Part shown: piece after piece, positions 42,401 to 48,322 of the stretch
Layout: every line of letters starts with the position of its first letter
Position numbering within the stretch: position 1 is the first letter of the stretch
NCBI GenBank assembly: GCA_948146395.1
Contig: OX411543.1
Coordinates: 63,376,534-63,440,533 of the forward strand
Source of the DNA: Fragum whitleyi
Lineage: Eukaryota; Mollusca; Bivalvia; Cardiida; Cardiidae
Length of the DNA stretch: 64,000 bases
Reading direction: 5' to 3'
Notes under the pieces: model-generated
Told to the model about the DNA's origin: nothing
Database searches by the model: none
Seen by the model: the letters and a program-made list of their open reading frames with translations, nothing else
Program-made: the position numbers and the translations under genes

Positions 42401-45400
42401 GTATGAAAAAGCAGACGAAATAGAACATGTTCTATTCCGTCTGTAAAGCAGATCTGTTAACAGACCGCTCATTATCTAGGGGTTCACACGATGTGTTTTT
42501 GAAGATCTGAAAAGACAGATGTGAAAAAACACATCGTGTGAACCCAACTTAAGGCGCATGCAAGCTCTGAAAACTCTGCCAAAATTAGACATTGGCATCT
42601 TTGATAACCTGTTCAACCCCGAAAAAAATTGTAATACATGTATTTTGGACTAAACATATTATTCATTTTTTGTCAGAAGAAATTCATTCAATGAATATTT
42701 GATCTTCAGTTAACCTTGTAAATAAAACCAAATTGACCAATCACACTAATTTTGGTATTTGTTGCAGGGATTTAAATTTTTTATTGTAAAAATAGTGAAA
42801 TCTACATCTGAGATAATGGAGCATTCTATCAAAAACCGAGGGATGAGTGATTATAAGAGTTACCAACTTTTTCTGAAAATCGTTTTGAGCAGTGTTTCTG
42901 GGGATGGGCGTATATTAGAATATGACCAATTATTAGAATAAATATGGTAACATTGCACATCCTAATTGGTGCTTGATAGAACACTTGAATCTGTAGAAAT
43001 ATTTCAGGATGAAAGCAAGGGGAGAAATTCTACAAATTGAAATATCAAATTTAACAATTAAGAACCCTTCAAAATAATATCTAGCTGTTGCAATGTTTTA
43101 TCAACCGAATCAATTGAGACTGGTAGATAGAAAATTTATATTTTCATTGCTTTTTATTTTGGTAAGCTTCTAAAACTACATCAGACACATTTTGTCGCTA
43201 GCCTACTTTAAATACGTAGGACAAGCTTTTCTTAGCTTTAACTGATGTACACGTATATCTAGTATTCAATCATTTCTGAAAAATCTAGTCTATAGACCTG
43301 GTATTTTGTATAGTCTGTTTGACTTCTATATGGACCAACATTTTGCCAAAAATCTCAGAATCGAATGAATGAAACTTATTTTGTTCTTGTCATATCAAAT
43401 TTTCTATCTAATACCATGCAGAATTTGGTTTTTCAGAATTTTTGGAGGTGAAATAATGATTTTTTCCGCCTGTCTACATGTTAACTTTTTGCCTTTCATA
43501 CCTACTCGTGTTTGTAATAAACGGAACAGCGATTTGTCTATCCAAAAATAGCCCTGATTTGCATAGGGGCCGAGTAAAAAGTATAGGGTTTTTAGCAAGT
43601 TGTTTTAGTATTTATCTAGTATTTTTGCAAAATCAATTTTGTCGATTTTTTTTACTTCCTTAGGCTATCAAATCTTAGTGTTTTCTGTATTTGTTCAAAT
43701 ACATTTGACCAATTAACTGAAAATATTTTCATCCATTCTGAGATGAACCCCATATTCCCTTGTTGAGACCAATCAAAAATGATCATTTTACGAAGTCTTT
43801 GGGATTTTCATGAGGAAAACTAGAAAAGCAGGTGAAGAATAACGGTACATATCACATGGAAATTAAGTCTAAGATGTCCTGACCGTAGATATGTTAATTA
43901 GATTGTCCATTTCTTGTGTCAAATGTTGCTTATCCATGTGTTTTTACTATTTGTTTATAATTTCTTACAACTAAACAGCCTTCACCACTCCTCGTGTTTA
44001 AGAGCAGAAAATGCAGATATTTTATCATTAACTAGATAGACAAAATTATTATTTTAAAATCATTTTGTGTCCAAAAAATATTTGTTGGAATGGTATCAAG
44101 CTGAAATTTATATTTAACCACATAGATACCCTTCTTTCAAACTCAATTTTATGTAAATTGATGAAAAGGTTGGTCCATATAGAACGGACTATACCTGTCT
44201 TAACGGTATTTTCTTACTTTGTCAATTATCCAAATCAAAATACAGAACATCCCACAGCCTTGCTACAAGACAAAGGTTTTAACCCCAAGAATTTTTCATA
44301 TTATTTTTAGCATCAGAACCACTTGATTTGATCTCATTATGTGAGAAAAGCTTAAGTAATATGTCATGGTCTTTTTGATTGGCTAATCAGGGTTAATTGT
44401 TATAAATATTCATATAAACAATGACTAGTGTATTGTCCCAGGGGTAATGAATCGAGAGTAACAAAATGCTTTATGCCTGGGTTCCGAGGATGGTCAACAC
44501 TGGAGGCACGAAAATTAACCCTTGTCATGCTGAATAAATTTTAGCTAAAAATTTTCATCAAAATCAAAGAGCAAAGAGCACTGAAGGTACCTACTGTAGA
44601 TCAATTTTTATATTAAAAACTAAATTTCAATCGATTGACAATTATGGTTTGAAAGTGAGAAACAGGTGGTCTAGGTTAACATCAGGCTGCACATAATGTG
44701 CAGGCTGATGTTTGTCTATAGCTCCTGCCAAAGCAGGAATATTCCTGGTTCAGCATGACAAGGGTCAACTGACACAAAAATAATCAGATTTACAGTATGT
44801 TACTGACGACAATCTCAGGGCCTTCTCTTGGGGTCGCCATTGTCGCCAAATCATGCGAAAATAAAATTGATTTGGCGATAAAAAAAATGAAATTGGCGAA
44901 ATGACTGTTGACAAAAAAATCTGAACTTGACCAACCAGCCATTATTGATTTAGACATAGACTGAGAGGTGTCATATTGTGTGGACACATTCACCGGTGAC
45001 TGGCAATTAATTGAGGGGAAAGGCACATGTGTCAATAAGTAACCTGTTGGCTACTCATAATACTTCTGTGATTGTTTACAAAAACTAACTGCTTATTAAA
45101 TGTTAATTGACATTTAAATACAATCCCTCTGGATGATGAGCTATGAAAAGGAACATAAGATTTTATCAAGCACAGTTTTTTGGAAGAAAAATGGCTCCAA
45201 ATTTTGCTCCAAAACTCCAAATTTGGCTCCATTTTTTTTTATTTGGCGAAAGTGTTGGCAAAAAGAAATTTCAGTCCAGAGAAGGCCCTGAATCTACATG
45301 TTATTTACCTTGTGTTGTGATGATCTGATATATTTTACAAGTAACATATCTAATCTGTTGTAGCTCCTCCCCTGTCTGATGTTTGGCAGCTTTACCTCCT

Positions 45401-48322
45401 ATCTTCTCAAGCTGCTGAAACATATTCTGGAGGCGAGCCCTAAAGATAAACAATTTATTTTAGTTATCAACACAATAGGGTGCTTATACAAAGCAGTAAG
45501 TTGCTGAGTAAAAAGGTTTAAATCCTAAAATAATACAATGACAAGAAGGTTGTGTATACTAACTTCTTAGTGCTGTTTAAAGAAAAAAAATCCTAGAAGC
45601 ATTCTTGTAGATAATAGAGAAACCTGAATTTACAAGAAAAGTTTTCAGCGGACAATGTAGCTCGCCCAAACTGCTCCTTGTCACAAACAGCACTTGACCA
45701 TATCAAAGTTCAGGCACTCAGAGAGTATAAGTAAAATTTAGGGGGACCTTTTTTTAAAAATTTTACAAGTACAAAAATGGTCTATCTCTAATTGTCAAGG
45801 ACCTTAGTAACTAGTGAAAGGGCGAAAGCCTATCACCTGGTGAATGTGTGTATGAGGTAATGATGTCCCTAGGTAAAGGCATTCAGAAAATATAAGCAAG
45901 GTTAAAGTTTTTTGGTTGAAGTTCTTCTAAGTCCATGAAAGGTCAAATAAAAATGTCAAAGAGCTTGGTCTTGTGAAAGCATAGTGAGAGTGTATATGAA
46001 GGAATAAGGTCCCTAGGTAAAACATTAAAAAAATGTAAGCAAGGTTAAAGTTTTTTGGTTGAAGTTTTTGATTAAATTTTCCCTAAGTCCATAAAAGGTC
46101 AAGGTCAAAATGTCAAGGAGCTTAGTCTCTGTCGAAAGCCTTGTGTTTACTAAGGAATGATGTCCCTAGGTAAAATATTCAGAAACTATAAGCAGATTAA
46201 AGTTTTTGGTTAAGGTTTTTTGTTAAAGTTTTCTAAGTCCATGAAAGGTCAAGGTCAAATTGTCAAGGAGCTTAGTCTCTGTTTAAAGCCTATTACCTGT
46301 TAAGTGTGTATATGAAGTAATGCTGTCCCTAGGTGAAATATTCAGAAAATATAAGCAAATTTAAGTTTTTTGGTTAAAGATTTTGGTTAAAGTTTTTGGT
46401 TAAAGTGTTTTTATAAGGGTCAAGGTAACTGTATCAAGGTCATTTTGACATGGGTGTTTGTCTCAAATGAAAGCCTATACCCTGATAATTGTTTCCATAA
46501 AATATTAAGCCTATAGGGTAAATATTGATAGAAATAAAAAACAAATGCGGACGCCAACACTGACGCCTACATCCAAGGGTATGAGAATAGTTCTTCCAAG
46601 ACTTTCATCCTGGGTGAGCTAAAAATTTATCTTATCGTCTGCAATGACTGCAATTTCCTTGGATCAGTCACTGTCAGTAAATAAAATCCCAACTGGGCCA
46701 GAATGGCCCTAAATGACTCATTTGATTTTCATTGGTCCATCGGATCTCACCCAATTGCAAGTAACTTTCTGGAAAAGTTTCATTCACATTTGCCTAGTTG
46801 TTCAAGAGATGTTATCCCAAGAACTCAAAATGAAATAGACCCTGCATACCCATTTGGTATTGAAGAGAAAATGTTCAAAGACTTTGGGCTCAAAATACCC
46901 CCTACCCATATTTCTGGGAAAATCAAAATTAAGCGATCAATTTTAGAAGAGAGTCACCCAAGGAACATTCGGGTACAGTTTCATTGGAATTGGCCCAGTG
47001 GTTCAGGAGATGTTGTTCAAAGACTTCATAGTGAAAAAAATGCCCCACCTTGCCACACATTATGCTCTGGTGAGCTTAAAATTGTTTGGAAATTACCCTA
47101 CTTCTGACTTACCCAACAGTTCTTTCCATTTCAAAAGCAGTCCCTAAACTCTCCACATTAAAATGAAGGCATCTTGTGTATCACTTATGCAGGTCTGAAA
47201 ATATAAAGTGATGCAACAGCGGTTGACACTAACTCCTGATATAAAGGAGTCAATTGGACTCCTTACATATAAAATAAAGGAGTCCAAGCTCAAAGTAAGG
47301 AGTCCGAATTTTCATAATGGGAGAACATTGTGGTAAAGAATAAATTGCTTGTTGTAAGCAATTTCTTCTTTTCCACAATCTTCGTCCAAAGAAGAGTTGG
47401 GGTTTTCCTCTCAAAACACTACAGGATGCATGCAAATGTTTTCTTCAACTTTTGTAGTGAAAAGATCTACAGTTTTGAAAAGTGTTAGAAAGGATACTGC
47501 TCTATGCATTCGTTTTTCAATTTATTCTCATATGACACCTGGAGTCTATCGGACTCCTTACTTGCAAATTGAAGGAGTCCCAAATGGTAAACAAGGAGTC
47601 TCAGACTCCCGGACCCCCTTTAGTATCGAACTCTGTGCAAATTATAACTGTTTAAGGAACCTGTGCATGAAGGATAGACATTTGTTAGCCTGATCAGTCA
47701 CAGGGCATATATTATATTAATTAATTAACTCTTGTCATGCTGAACCCGGAATATTCCTGTTTTGACAGGAGGTATAGACGAAGATCAGCCTGCACATACG
47801 TGCAGTCTGATGTTAGTCTACACCACCTGTTTCTCACTTTTAAACCAGAATTGTCAATAGATTTAGTGTTTCAAATAAAAGAGGACCTACAGTTGGTACT
47901 TTCAGTGCTTTTTGCCCATTGATTTTGATGAAAATTTTTAGCCAAAGTTTATTCAGCATGACAAAGGTTGAGAAGTTGAAGAAGACATGCTGATCAATTA
48001 TTGAAAGACAGCTGAAACTGGTAATTATACACATAGAGTATAGATCACTTTTTCAAATTGTAGGTGTCACACACATGCTTACATTATCTTGCTGAAAATT
48101 CACTCAAAACAGGGGTATAGAATACTCATTTTCTCTACTTATCACTCAAAGCAAGGACTTTGTCCGCAAAGACTGACTAGAGTCATTCATAGATATTTTA
48201 CTAAGAAACTGGGGCCTTTTACAGACCCCTTCTGCTCAGAGAAAATTTCCCTTACCAACATCTGAAAAAGAACCTTCTTTGCTATGCGCTTTATCCTCTT
48301 CTAATGTATCTCCATGCTTCAT
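8559..48322 (-). CDS. AGTPBP1: AGTPBP1 (cytosolic carboxypeptidase 1), 5' part of gene, up to 12 exons
   Basis: Split gene read on the minus strand. CCP1 is a cytosolic M14-family zinc carboxypeptidase that trims glutamates from polyglutamylated tubulin and from some glutamate-ending proteins. The exons joined here give the family's N-terminal half: an armadillo/HEAT-like helical region (about residues 25-380), an acidic linker (about 381-420) and a disordered part ending in VAYPD and GVQR, which precede the catalytic domain in vertebrate CCP1. Identification rests on recalled similarity along the whole chain, for example QLEKI, RYVT-KI, QEK--R, KARIN/KARLN, IRKG, IMRKC-P-N-LPL and EDL-MY--FPEL in order. 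Each junction keeps frame: (1,2,2,1,0,1,1,1,1,1,0) phases from 5' to 3'. The HxxE zinc motif and catalytic residues are not in the window, so catalytic competence cannot be judged. Introns run from about 0.9 to 12 kb and are packed with mobile elements. Confidence 0.93.
9431..10138. other. Intron, no feature recognised
   Basis: AT-rich intron between the 8559-9430 and 10765-10880 exons; no gene or repeat identified. Confidence 0.5.
10142..10280. mobile_element. Hairpin MITE
   Basis: Inverted arms: TTTGTTGATTTCAT with ATGAAATCAACAAA, and AGTATGAAACTAA with TTAGTTTCATAC. Non-coding. Confidence 0.5.
10506..10690 (-). repeat. Interspersed repeat, copy of the 41350-41565 SINE-like family (degenerate)
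   Basis: Shares GATTACTGGTATTTCTTG, CTACCATAACATC and CTATTGGTGGGAG landmarks with copies near 20455 and 41365. Old and diverged; it abuts the 10765-10880 exon. Confidence 0.4.
10765..10880 (-). CDS. AGTPBP1: AGTPBP1 exon encoding acidic linker
   Basis: 116-nt exon, acceptor CATATTTCAG, donor GAGGAG|GTAGGA. It encodes PGPTALNSEGADSDNSS, a run of five Asp, then IDSDDERFKTDNIEE. CCP1 proteins have a comparable Asp/Glu-rich linker here, with FKNDDIE at its end in vertebrates. Leaves in phase 0. Confidence 0.92.
10881..12296. other. Intronic, low complexity tract only
   Basis: No gene. Contains a run of 14 G at 11391-11404 and a doubled ACAGCATTTTGTATCACA at about 11308-11344. Confidence 0.5.
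12297..12677. mobile_element. CAGTG/CAGGG-terminus MITE (GGAGTCC family), degenerate
   Basis: Left end CAGTGATTGACACTTACTTC, right end TTGGTGTCCCTG. Internal GGAGTCC motifs and the hairpin GAAGAAATTGCTTG / AAGCAATTTCTTC are shared with 23435-23847 and 47217-47635. No intact target duplication seen. Confidence 0.5.
12856..13235 (+). mobile_element. Helentron-like 5' ends and two ~157-bp core units (C-related)
   Basis: Begins AACAAGAGCACCACCTGCCG (5' hairpin type). Two ~157-bp units follow, sharing GATGGTGACCACACATGC and CAATAACAAC, with a second 5'-like AACAAGAGGCCCAAGAGGGC at 13083. No 3' end before the next element. Confidence 0.55.
13237..16011 (+). mobile_element. C-type Helentron-like element interrupted by a B-type element
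   Basis: 5' end AACAAGAGCCCCAAGAGGGC, then ATCGCTCCACTGGC. Four to five ~175-bp C core units follow (landmarks GAACATTCTGGTAAAGTTTC, GGTTCCGGAGGAG, TGCCACGCCCA). The B element sits inside, and the tail 15938-16011 ends with hairpin TGGCCTTCGGCCA and GTGGAGCTAA. The 5' arm GCTCCACTGGC is complementary to GCCAGTGGAGC at the 3' end. Confidence 0.7.
14244..15937 (+). mobile_element. Complete B-type Helentron-like element nested in the C element
   Basis: 5' end CAAGAGGGCCGTTGGCCCTG (hairpin), then GGTCGCTCACCTGAG. About eight ~175-bp B units follow, then (GACG)n and the 3' hairpin GAGCACGTTGTGCTC with AGGTGAGCTAA. The 5' arm GCTCACCTGAG is complementary to the 3' CTCAGGTGAGC. It is the best full-length B copy in the window (about 1.69 kb). 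Confidence 0.75.
16071..16146. repeat. Hairpin MITE-like palindrome
   Basis: ATTAAACGAGTCATCTA... pairs with TAGATGACTAGTTTAAT, and AACAGATAAAAAC with GTTTTTATCTGTT. Confidence 0.55.
16825..16944. mobile_element. 120-bp palindromic MITE
   Basis: CGTTCAGAATGACAAAG pairs with CTTTGTCATCCTGAACG, and CCAATTATACCCC with GGGGTATAATTGG. Central TTGCAAGTGCACTTGGGTGC. Confidence 0.6.
17164..17383. mobile_element. MITE with TTCCAACAATTT arms, copy 1
   Basis: Arms TGACAGTTCCAACAATTTC and GAAATTGTTGGAAATGTCA. Internal GTGCAGCTGCACAGGCTGG. Related copies at 33130-33346 and 23217-23434 (partial). Confidence 0.5.
17384..20171. other. Intronic, no gene recognised
   Basis: AT-rich, with scattered old repeat remnants; short ORFs only and no recognisable domain. 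Confidence 0.5.
20172..20401. mobile_element. TTAA (piggyBac-like) MITE
   Basis: TTAACCCTCTTCATACTGAT at the left and ATCAGCATGACAAGAGTTAA at the right. Internal palindrome GATCAGCCTGCACA / TGTGCAGTCTGATC. Confidence 0.7.
20455..20645 (-). repeat. SINE-like repeat, degenerate copy
   Basis: Shares GGATTCCTGGTATTT, ATACTACCATAACATCC and CGCCCATTGGTAGAAGACA landmarks with the copies at 10506 and 41350. Confidence 0.4.
21187..21378. repeat. Hairpin repeat (AAGCAATTTCTTC family), copy 1
   Basis: About 190 bp highly similar to 40087-40273: ATTCAAAGGTTTGCAGA, CATTCAGTAGGGTAGAAAAT, hairpin GAAGAAATTGCTTG / AAGCAATTTCTTC, then CACAGGCACGTAAAAAGCAG. Confidence 0.65.
21701..22581 (+). mobile_element. 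D-type Helentron-like element
   Basis: 5' end CAACAAGAGTTGTCAGTAAA with hairpin GTTGTCAGTAAACAAC, then TTGGTCACCC. Core units (GAAAATATAAGCAAGG, GTCCATAAAAGGTCAAGGTC, GATGTCCCTAGGTAAA) lead to a GACGCTGACACCGACATCC tract, then CCAGGGGAGCTAA. Two units differ by a very recent 130-bp tandem duplication (22096-22355). Confidence 0.65.
22949..23167 (-). CDS. AGTPBP1: AGTPBP1 exon encoding GRKALVEAHGIRILYESA ... SVIMRKCCPRNKLPL
   Basis: 219-nt symmetric phase 1-1 exon, acceptor GCTTTCAG, donor ACAG|GTAAGA. It encodes GRKALVEAHGIRILYESA and SVIMRKCCPRNKLPL, closely following GRKAF-DANGMKILY and IMRKCFPKNRLPL of vertebrate CCP1. It ends with the start of the linker (ELYPEEST). Confidence 0.96.
23217..23434. 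repeat. Partial TTCCAACAATTT-family MITE
   Basis: Left arm ACATTTCCAACAATTGTG present. The right arm is lost or cut off by the next element. Confidence 0.35.
23435..23847. mobile_element. CAGGG-terminus MITE with 5-bp TSD AATAC
   Basis: Ends CAGGGTTCAACACTAAGG and GAGTCAACCCCTG. Exact duplication AATAC at 23430-23434 and 23848-23852. 413 bp with internal GGAGTCC/GGACTCC motifs and hairpin AAGAAATTGCTTG / CAAGCAATTTCTT. Confidence 0.75.
24257..25112 (+). mobile_element. A-type Helentron-like element, complete
   Basis: 5' GCCGTGACTGGC hairpin and GAGTCGCTCCACAGGC. Four A core repeats, then the last unit AATTAGCCACACCCATT, and tail GACCGGACGCAAGGACAG. 3' hairpin GGCCTTCGGCC, then AGTGGAGCTAA. 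Confidence 0.75.
25113..28371. other. Intronic, no gene recognised
   Basis: AT-rich intron. ACGAGGGTGAATCAAAAATT at 25848 resembles a mariner-type terminal repeat, but no partner or transposase was found. Short ORFs only. Confidence 0.45.
28372..28518 (-). CDS. AGTPBP1: AGTPBP1 exon encoding DWH ... HVSIRKGLLNVLKNIT
   Basis: 147-nt symmetric phase 1-1 exon, acceptor TTCTTGCAG, donor CTAC|GTAAGT. It encodes GGDYVPSILALYHDWH and HVSIRKGLLNVLKNIT. The DWH--D--HR---IRKG pattern is a clear CCP1 signature. Confidence 0.95.
28802..29152. mobile_element. CAGGG-terminus MITE, 351 bp
   Basis: Ends CAGGGGTGTGCAATTCC and ATCCACACCCCTG are inverted repeats; GGACAAGT / ACTTGTCC motifs lie inside. Target duplication not preserved. 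Confidence 0.5.
29190..29275 (+). mobile_element. tRNA-like SINE head
   Basis: TGGTCAAGAGGTAGAGGGG resembles a Pol III A box and CATGTTCAATTCTTATC a B box, with tRNA-like spacing. The cloverleaf is not convincing, so a SINE rather than a tRNA gene. Confidence 0.4.
29764..29860. mobile_element. Hairpin MITE (AGCTTTTGT family), copy 2
   Basis: ATTTCATTTCATGACCAACA with AAAAGCTATATTTTCAC pairs with GTGAAAATAGCTTTTGTTG. Related to 1843-1960. Confidence 0.5.
30401..30532 (-). CDS. AGTPBP1: AGTPBP1 exon encoding VNSSYLGKHN ... ALDILNNLTKS
   Basis: 132-nt symmetric phase 1-1 exon, acceptor CTTAACAG, donor TCAA|GTAAGT. VNSSYLGKHN matches the VNSVSLGKNG turn of CCP1, and KYALDILNNLTKS matches its ALDTLAALLKS helix. 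Confidence 0.93.
30574..30705. mobile_element. Hairpin MITE close to an exon
   Basis: Ends GTTGATGTGTCCATCA / CATGGACACATCAAC, and inner GAGGAGTTAT / ATAACTCCTC. It lies 41 nt from the 30401-30532 exon boundary. Confidence 0.6.
31415..32603 (+). mobile_element. A-type Helentron-like element, complete (~1.19 kb)
   Basis: 5' GCCATGAATGGC hairpin and GAGTCGCTCCACAGGC. Six A core repeats, then the GCCACGCCCATTAAATCC unit and a (GGAC)n tail. The 3' end is GCTTTCAGC within CTGGCTTTCAGCCAG-type pairing, then GTGGAGCTAA. The 138-codon minus-strand ORF at 31711-32127 is an artefact of the core period. Confidence 0.78.
32648..32779 (-). CDS. AGTPBP1: AGTPBP1 exon encoding KFALKARLNRALLITL
   Basis: 132-nt symmetric phase 1-1 exon, acceptor CTTTTTCAG, donor ACA|GTAAGT. 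KFALKARLNRALLITL corresponds to the KARIN-ALNITL segment of vertebrate CCP1. An A-type Helentron-like element ends 44 nt inside the following intron (32603). Confidence 0.94.
33130..33346. mobile_element. MITE with TTCCAACAATTT arms, copy 2
   Basis: GCCATTTCCAACAATTTCG pairs with AAAATTGTTGGAAACGCC. Internal GATCAGACTGTGC / GCACAGGCTGATC. Confidence 0.5.
33650..33796 (-). CDS. AGTPBP1: AGTPBP1 exon encoding armadillo-like repeat (VGKKASAFVSVNATN)
   Basis: 147-nt symmetric phase 1-1 exon, acceptor TTTTCAG, donor AAAG|GTAGGG. It encodes VGKKASAFVSVNATN, then a helix NIVFQTLVQEF, then HHVLGRVGQK, matching the CCP1 segment that ends in KIGPKD. Confidence 0.93.
34137..35428 (+). mobile_element. 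D-type Helentron-like element, longest copy
   Basis: 5' CAACAAGAGTTGTCAGTGGA, then GCTTGCCCAAACTGC. Six to seven ~150-180-bp units contain AAAGGTCAAGGTC and GATGTCCCTAGGTAAA. Tail CGCCGACACGGACGCTGATG; 3' end GCCCGGGCGAGCTAA. The 5' arm GCTTGCCC is complementary to the 3' GGGCGAGC. Confidence 0.7.
35654..35720 (-). CDS. AGTPBP1: AGTPBP1 exon encoding NATDRAVLVNIINICSELL
   Basis: 67-nt exon: acceptor CATATTTCAG, donor ACAC|GTGAGT. It reads NATDRAVLVNII then CSELLGKT, an armadillo helix pair. An alternative donor (CTGG|GTAAAA) 9 nt upstream also keeps frame and would remove three residues; the GTGAGT site fits consensus better. Leaves in phase 1. Confidence 0.9.
35808..35900. repeat. Left copy of ~90-bp direct repeat flanking the E element
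   Basis: AATAGTGTCATAGAAAAGAA, GGTGTATGTGAGAAACACAT and AAAGCTTAAATATGGAGAAT reappear in order at 37297-37455, on the other side of the element. Confidence 0.75.
35933..37296 (+). mobile_element. E-type Helentron-like element
   Basis: 5' ACAAG, hairpin GTATTGCGATGCAATAC, then AGTCCCCCACCGG. Eight ~155-bp units contain GATCTATAAGTGTACAAAG, AGGAGATATG and AAAGGGCAATAACTCAAAAA. A GACGGACG tract (37184-37248) leads to AGTCCCCCAACCGG and hairpin ACCGGTAACCGGT closing GGGGACTAA. The 5' arm repeats the 3' hairpin's left arm. Confidence 0.75.
37297..37455. repeat. Right copy of the direct repeat, split by a hairpin insertion
   Basis: AATAGTGTCAAAGAAAAGAA then, after about 75 bp of palindrome (37327-37405: GGGTTTGGTGCAAGA / TCTTGCACCAAACCC), TGAGAAACACATTCAGCC and AAAGCTTGAATATGGAAAAT. 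Confidence 0.75.
37730..37979. mobile_element. TTAA (piggyBac-like) MITE, 250 bp
   Basis: TTAACCCTTGTCACGCTAAA and TTCAGCATGACAAGGGTTAA with intact TTAA on both sides. Internal GATCAGCCTGCAC / GTGCAGTCTGATC. Confidence 0.8.
38493..38560 (-). CDS. AGTPBP1: AGTPBP1 exon encoding EKIHRDSILKNQAQLDLL
   Basis: 68-nt exon between acceptor CATTACAG and donor AAAG|GTGAGT. It encodes EKIHRDSILKNQAQLDLL then LQTLK, the counterpart of the EKTRREM segment followed by an LL-TL helix in vertebrate CCP1. Leaves in phase 0. Confidence 0.92.
38979..39231. mobile_element. MITE with 38-bp arms around a perfect palindrome
   Basis: GGCCCGAGGTTATAAAACTT pairs with AAGTTTTATACGCTCGGGC. The centre is AGTTGTTATTTATAACAACT with further pairing out to AAAAGATAATATTAATA. 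Confidence 0.65.
39254..39652. mobile_element. CAGGG-terminus element, 5-bp TSD imperfect
   Basis: Ends CAGGGCTTGTG and CACAAGCCTTG. Flanks are CCCTA and CTCTA. Non-coding, 399 bp. Confidence 0.45.
40087..40273. repeat. Hairpin repeat (AAGCAATTTCTTC family), copy 2
   Basis: Nearly the same as 21187-21378; the right hairpin arm has lost a few bases (AAGCAATTCCG). Confidence 0.65.
41350..41565 (-). mobile_element. tRNA-derived SINE-like repeat
   Basis: On the minus strand GCCGTCGTAATAGAACAGTT begins a tRNA-like head with B box GGGTTCGCTCCC at about 41490. The region downstream of it holds the family landmark CACCAATGGGTTGAC. Older copies lie near 10506 and 20455. Confidence 0.5.
42413..42442. 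repeat. Short palindrome
   Basis: AGACGAAATAGAACATG pairs with CATGTTCTATTCCGTCT. Confidence 0.55.
42480..42545. repeat. Hairpin MITE (GGGTTCACACGATGTG)
   Basis: GGGTTCACACGATGTGTTTT pairs with AAAACACATCGTGTGAACCC. A degenerate relative lies at 40743-40852 (GGTTCACACGGCATGTTT / AAACATACCGTCTGAAACC). Confidence 0.7.
42951..44514. other. Intronic, no feature recognised
   Basis: AT-rich, short ORFs without recognisable domains. Confidence 0.45.
44515..44768. mobile_element. TTAA (piggyBac-like) MITE
   Basis: TTAACCCTTGTCATGCTGAA and TTCAGCATGACAAGGGTCAA (one TTAA mutated to TCAA). Internal ATCAGGCTGCACA / TGTGCAGGCTGAT. Confidence 0.75.
44816..45290. mobile_element. CAGGG-terminus MITE with 5-bp TSD AATCT
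   Basis: CAGGGCCTTCTCTTGG and CCAGAGAAGGCCCTG. Exact AATCT at 44811-44815 and 45291-45295. 475 bp, internal ATTTGGCGA / TTGGCGATA motifs, non-coding. Begins 18 nt inside an AGTPBP1 intron. Confidence 0.8.
45309..45439 (-). CDS. AGTPBP1: AGTPBP1 exon encoding ARLQNMFQQLEKIGG region
   Basis: Acceptor TATCTTTAG and donor CAAG|GTAAAT bound 131 nt. The translation starts ARLQNMFQQLEKIGG and continues through IRYVTCKIYQIITTQ, matching the first conserved helices of CCP1 (QLEKI and RYVT-KI). It enters with one base and leaves with one base of a Glu codon. A 475-bp CAGGG-terminus MITE ends only 18 nt into the downstream intron (45290). Confidence 0.93.
45632..46622 (+). mobile_element. D-type Helentron-like element
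   Basis: Degenerate 5' ACAAGAAAAGTTTTCAGC, then GCTCGCCCAAACTGC. Five D core units. Tail GGACGCCAACACTGACGCC; 3' end CTGGGTGAGCTAA. Confidence 0.65.
46687..47079 (+). mobile_element. C-related Helentron-like remnant
   Basis: GGGCCAGAATGGCCC hairpin near the start. Two C-like units (CAAGTAACTTTCTGG, GGTTCAGGAGATGTTG) and a decayed end CTCTGGTGAGCTTAA, 34 nt from the 47113 exon boundary. Confidence 0.5.
47113..47143 (-). CDS. AGTPBP1: AGTPBP1 exon 2 (31-nt microexon model) or start exon
   Basis: Donor GG|GTAAGT is strong and the phase fits the next exon exactly (GG + G = Gly), reading TAFEMERTVG then ARLQNMF. With the acceptor at TTTAG it is a 31-nt exon that joins the candidate exon at 48256-48322. 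Alternatively, an acceptor TTTTCAG at 47195 gives an 82-nt exon (47113-47194). That version has an in-frame TGA upstream, so translation would begin at the ATG at 47129 (MERTVG). Either way MERTVGARLQ is likely real protein sequence. Confidence 0.65.
47217..47635. mobile_element. CAGCG/CAGAG-terminus MITE (GGAGTCC family), TSD TGCAA
   Basis: Left CAGCGGTTGACACTAACTCC, right TTTAGTATCGAACTCTG. Exact TGCAA at 47212-47216 and 47636-47640. Shares GGAGTCC motifs and the AAGAAATTGCTTG-type hairpin with 23435-23847, in the opposite sense. Confidence 0.75.
47725..47971. mobile_element. TTAA (piggyBac-like) MITE
   Basis: TTAACTCTTGTCATGCTGAA and TTCAGCATGACAAAGGTTGA. Internal GATCAGCCTGCACATACGTG then CAGTCTGATG. 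Confidence 0.75.
48256..48322 (-). CDS. AGTPBP1: Candidate first coding exon of AGTPBP1 (22 codons)
   Basis: An ATG at 48322-48320 opens 22 codons beginning MKHGDTLEEDKAH and ending SFSDV plus one base, followed by a good donor (G|GTAAGG). Its phase matches an acceptor TTTAG|GG at 47144, giving a Gly codon across the junction. The exon abuts a palindromic MITE (48323-48442), so the ATG lies at the element's edge and may include its target-site bases. Not confirmed by homology, because the N-terminal tail of CCP1 is poorly conserved. It could be part of a longer exon, or untranslated. Confidence 0.45.

Larger units (their letters stand above)
39845..42950. mobile_element. Possible 3.1-kb element bounded by 25-bp inverted repeats
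   Basis: TTACCGTATTTATTCTAATA at the left pairs with TATTAGAATAAATATGGTAA at the right. Both ends carry GGGGGTGGGCG / GGGGATGGGCG inside. No transposase ORF. Could equally be two separate short MITEs in opposite orientation. Confidence 0.4.

Noticed and set aside
46703..47107. 134-codon plus-strand ORF
   Set aside because: It lies entirely in the C-related Helentron-like remnant and has no recognisable domain.
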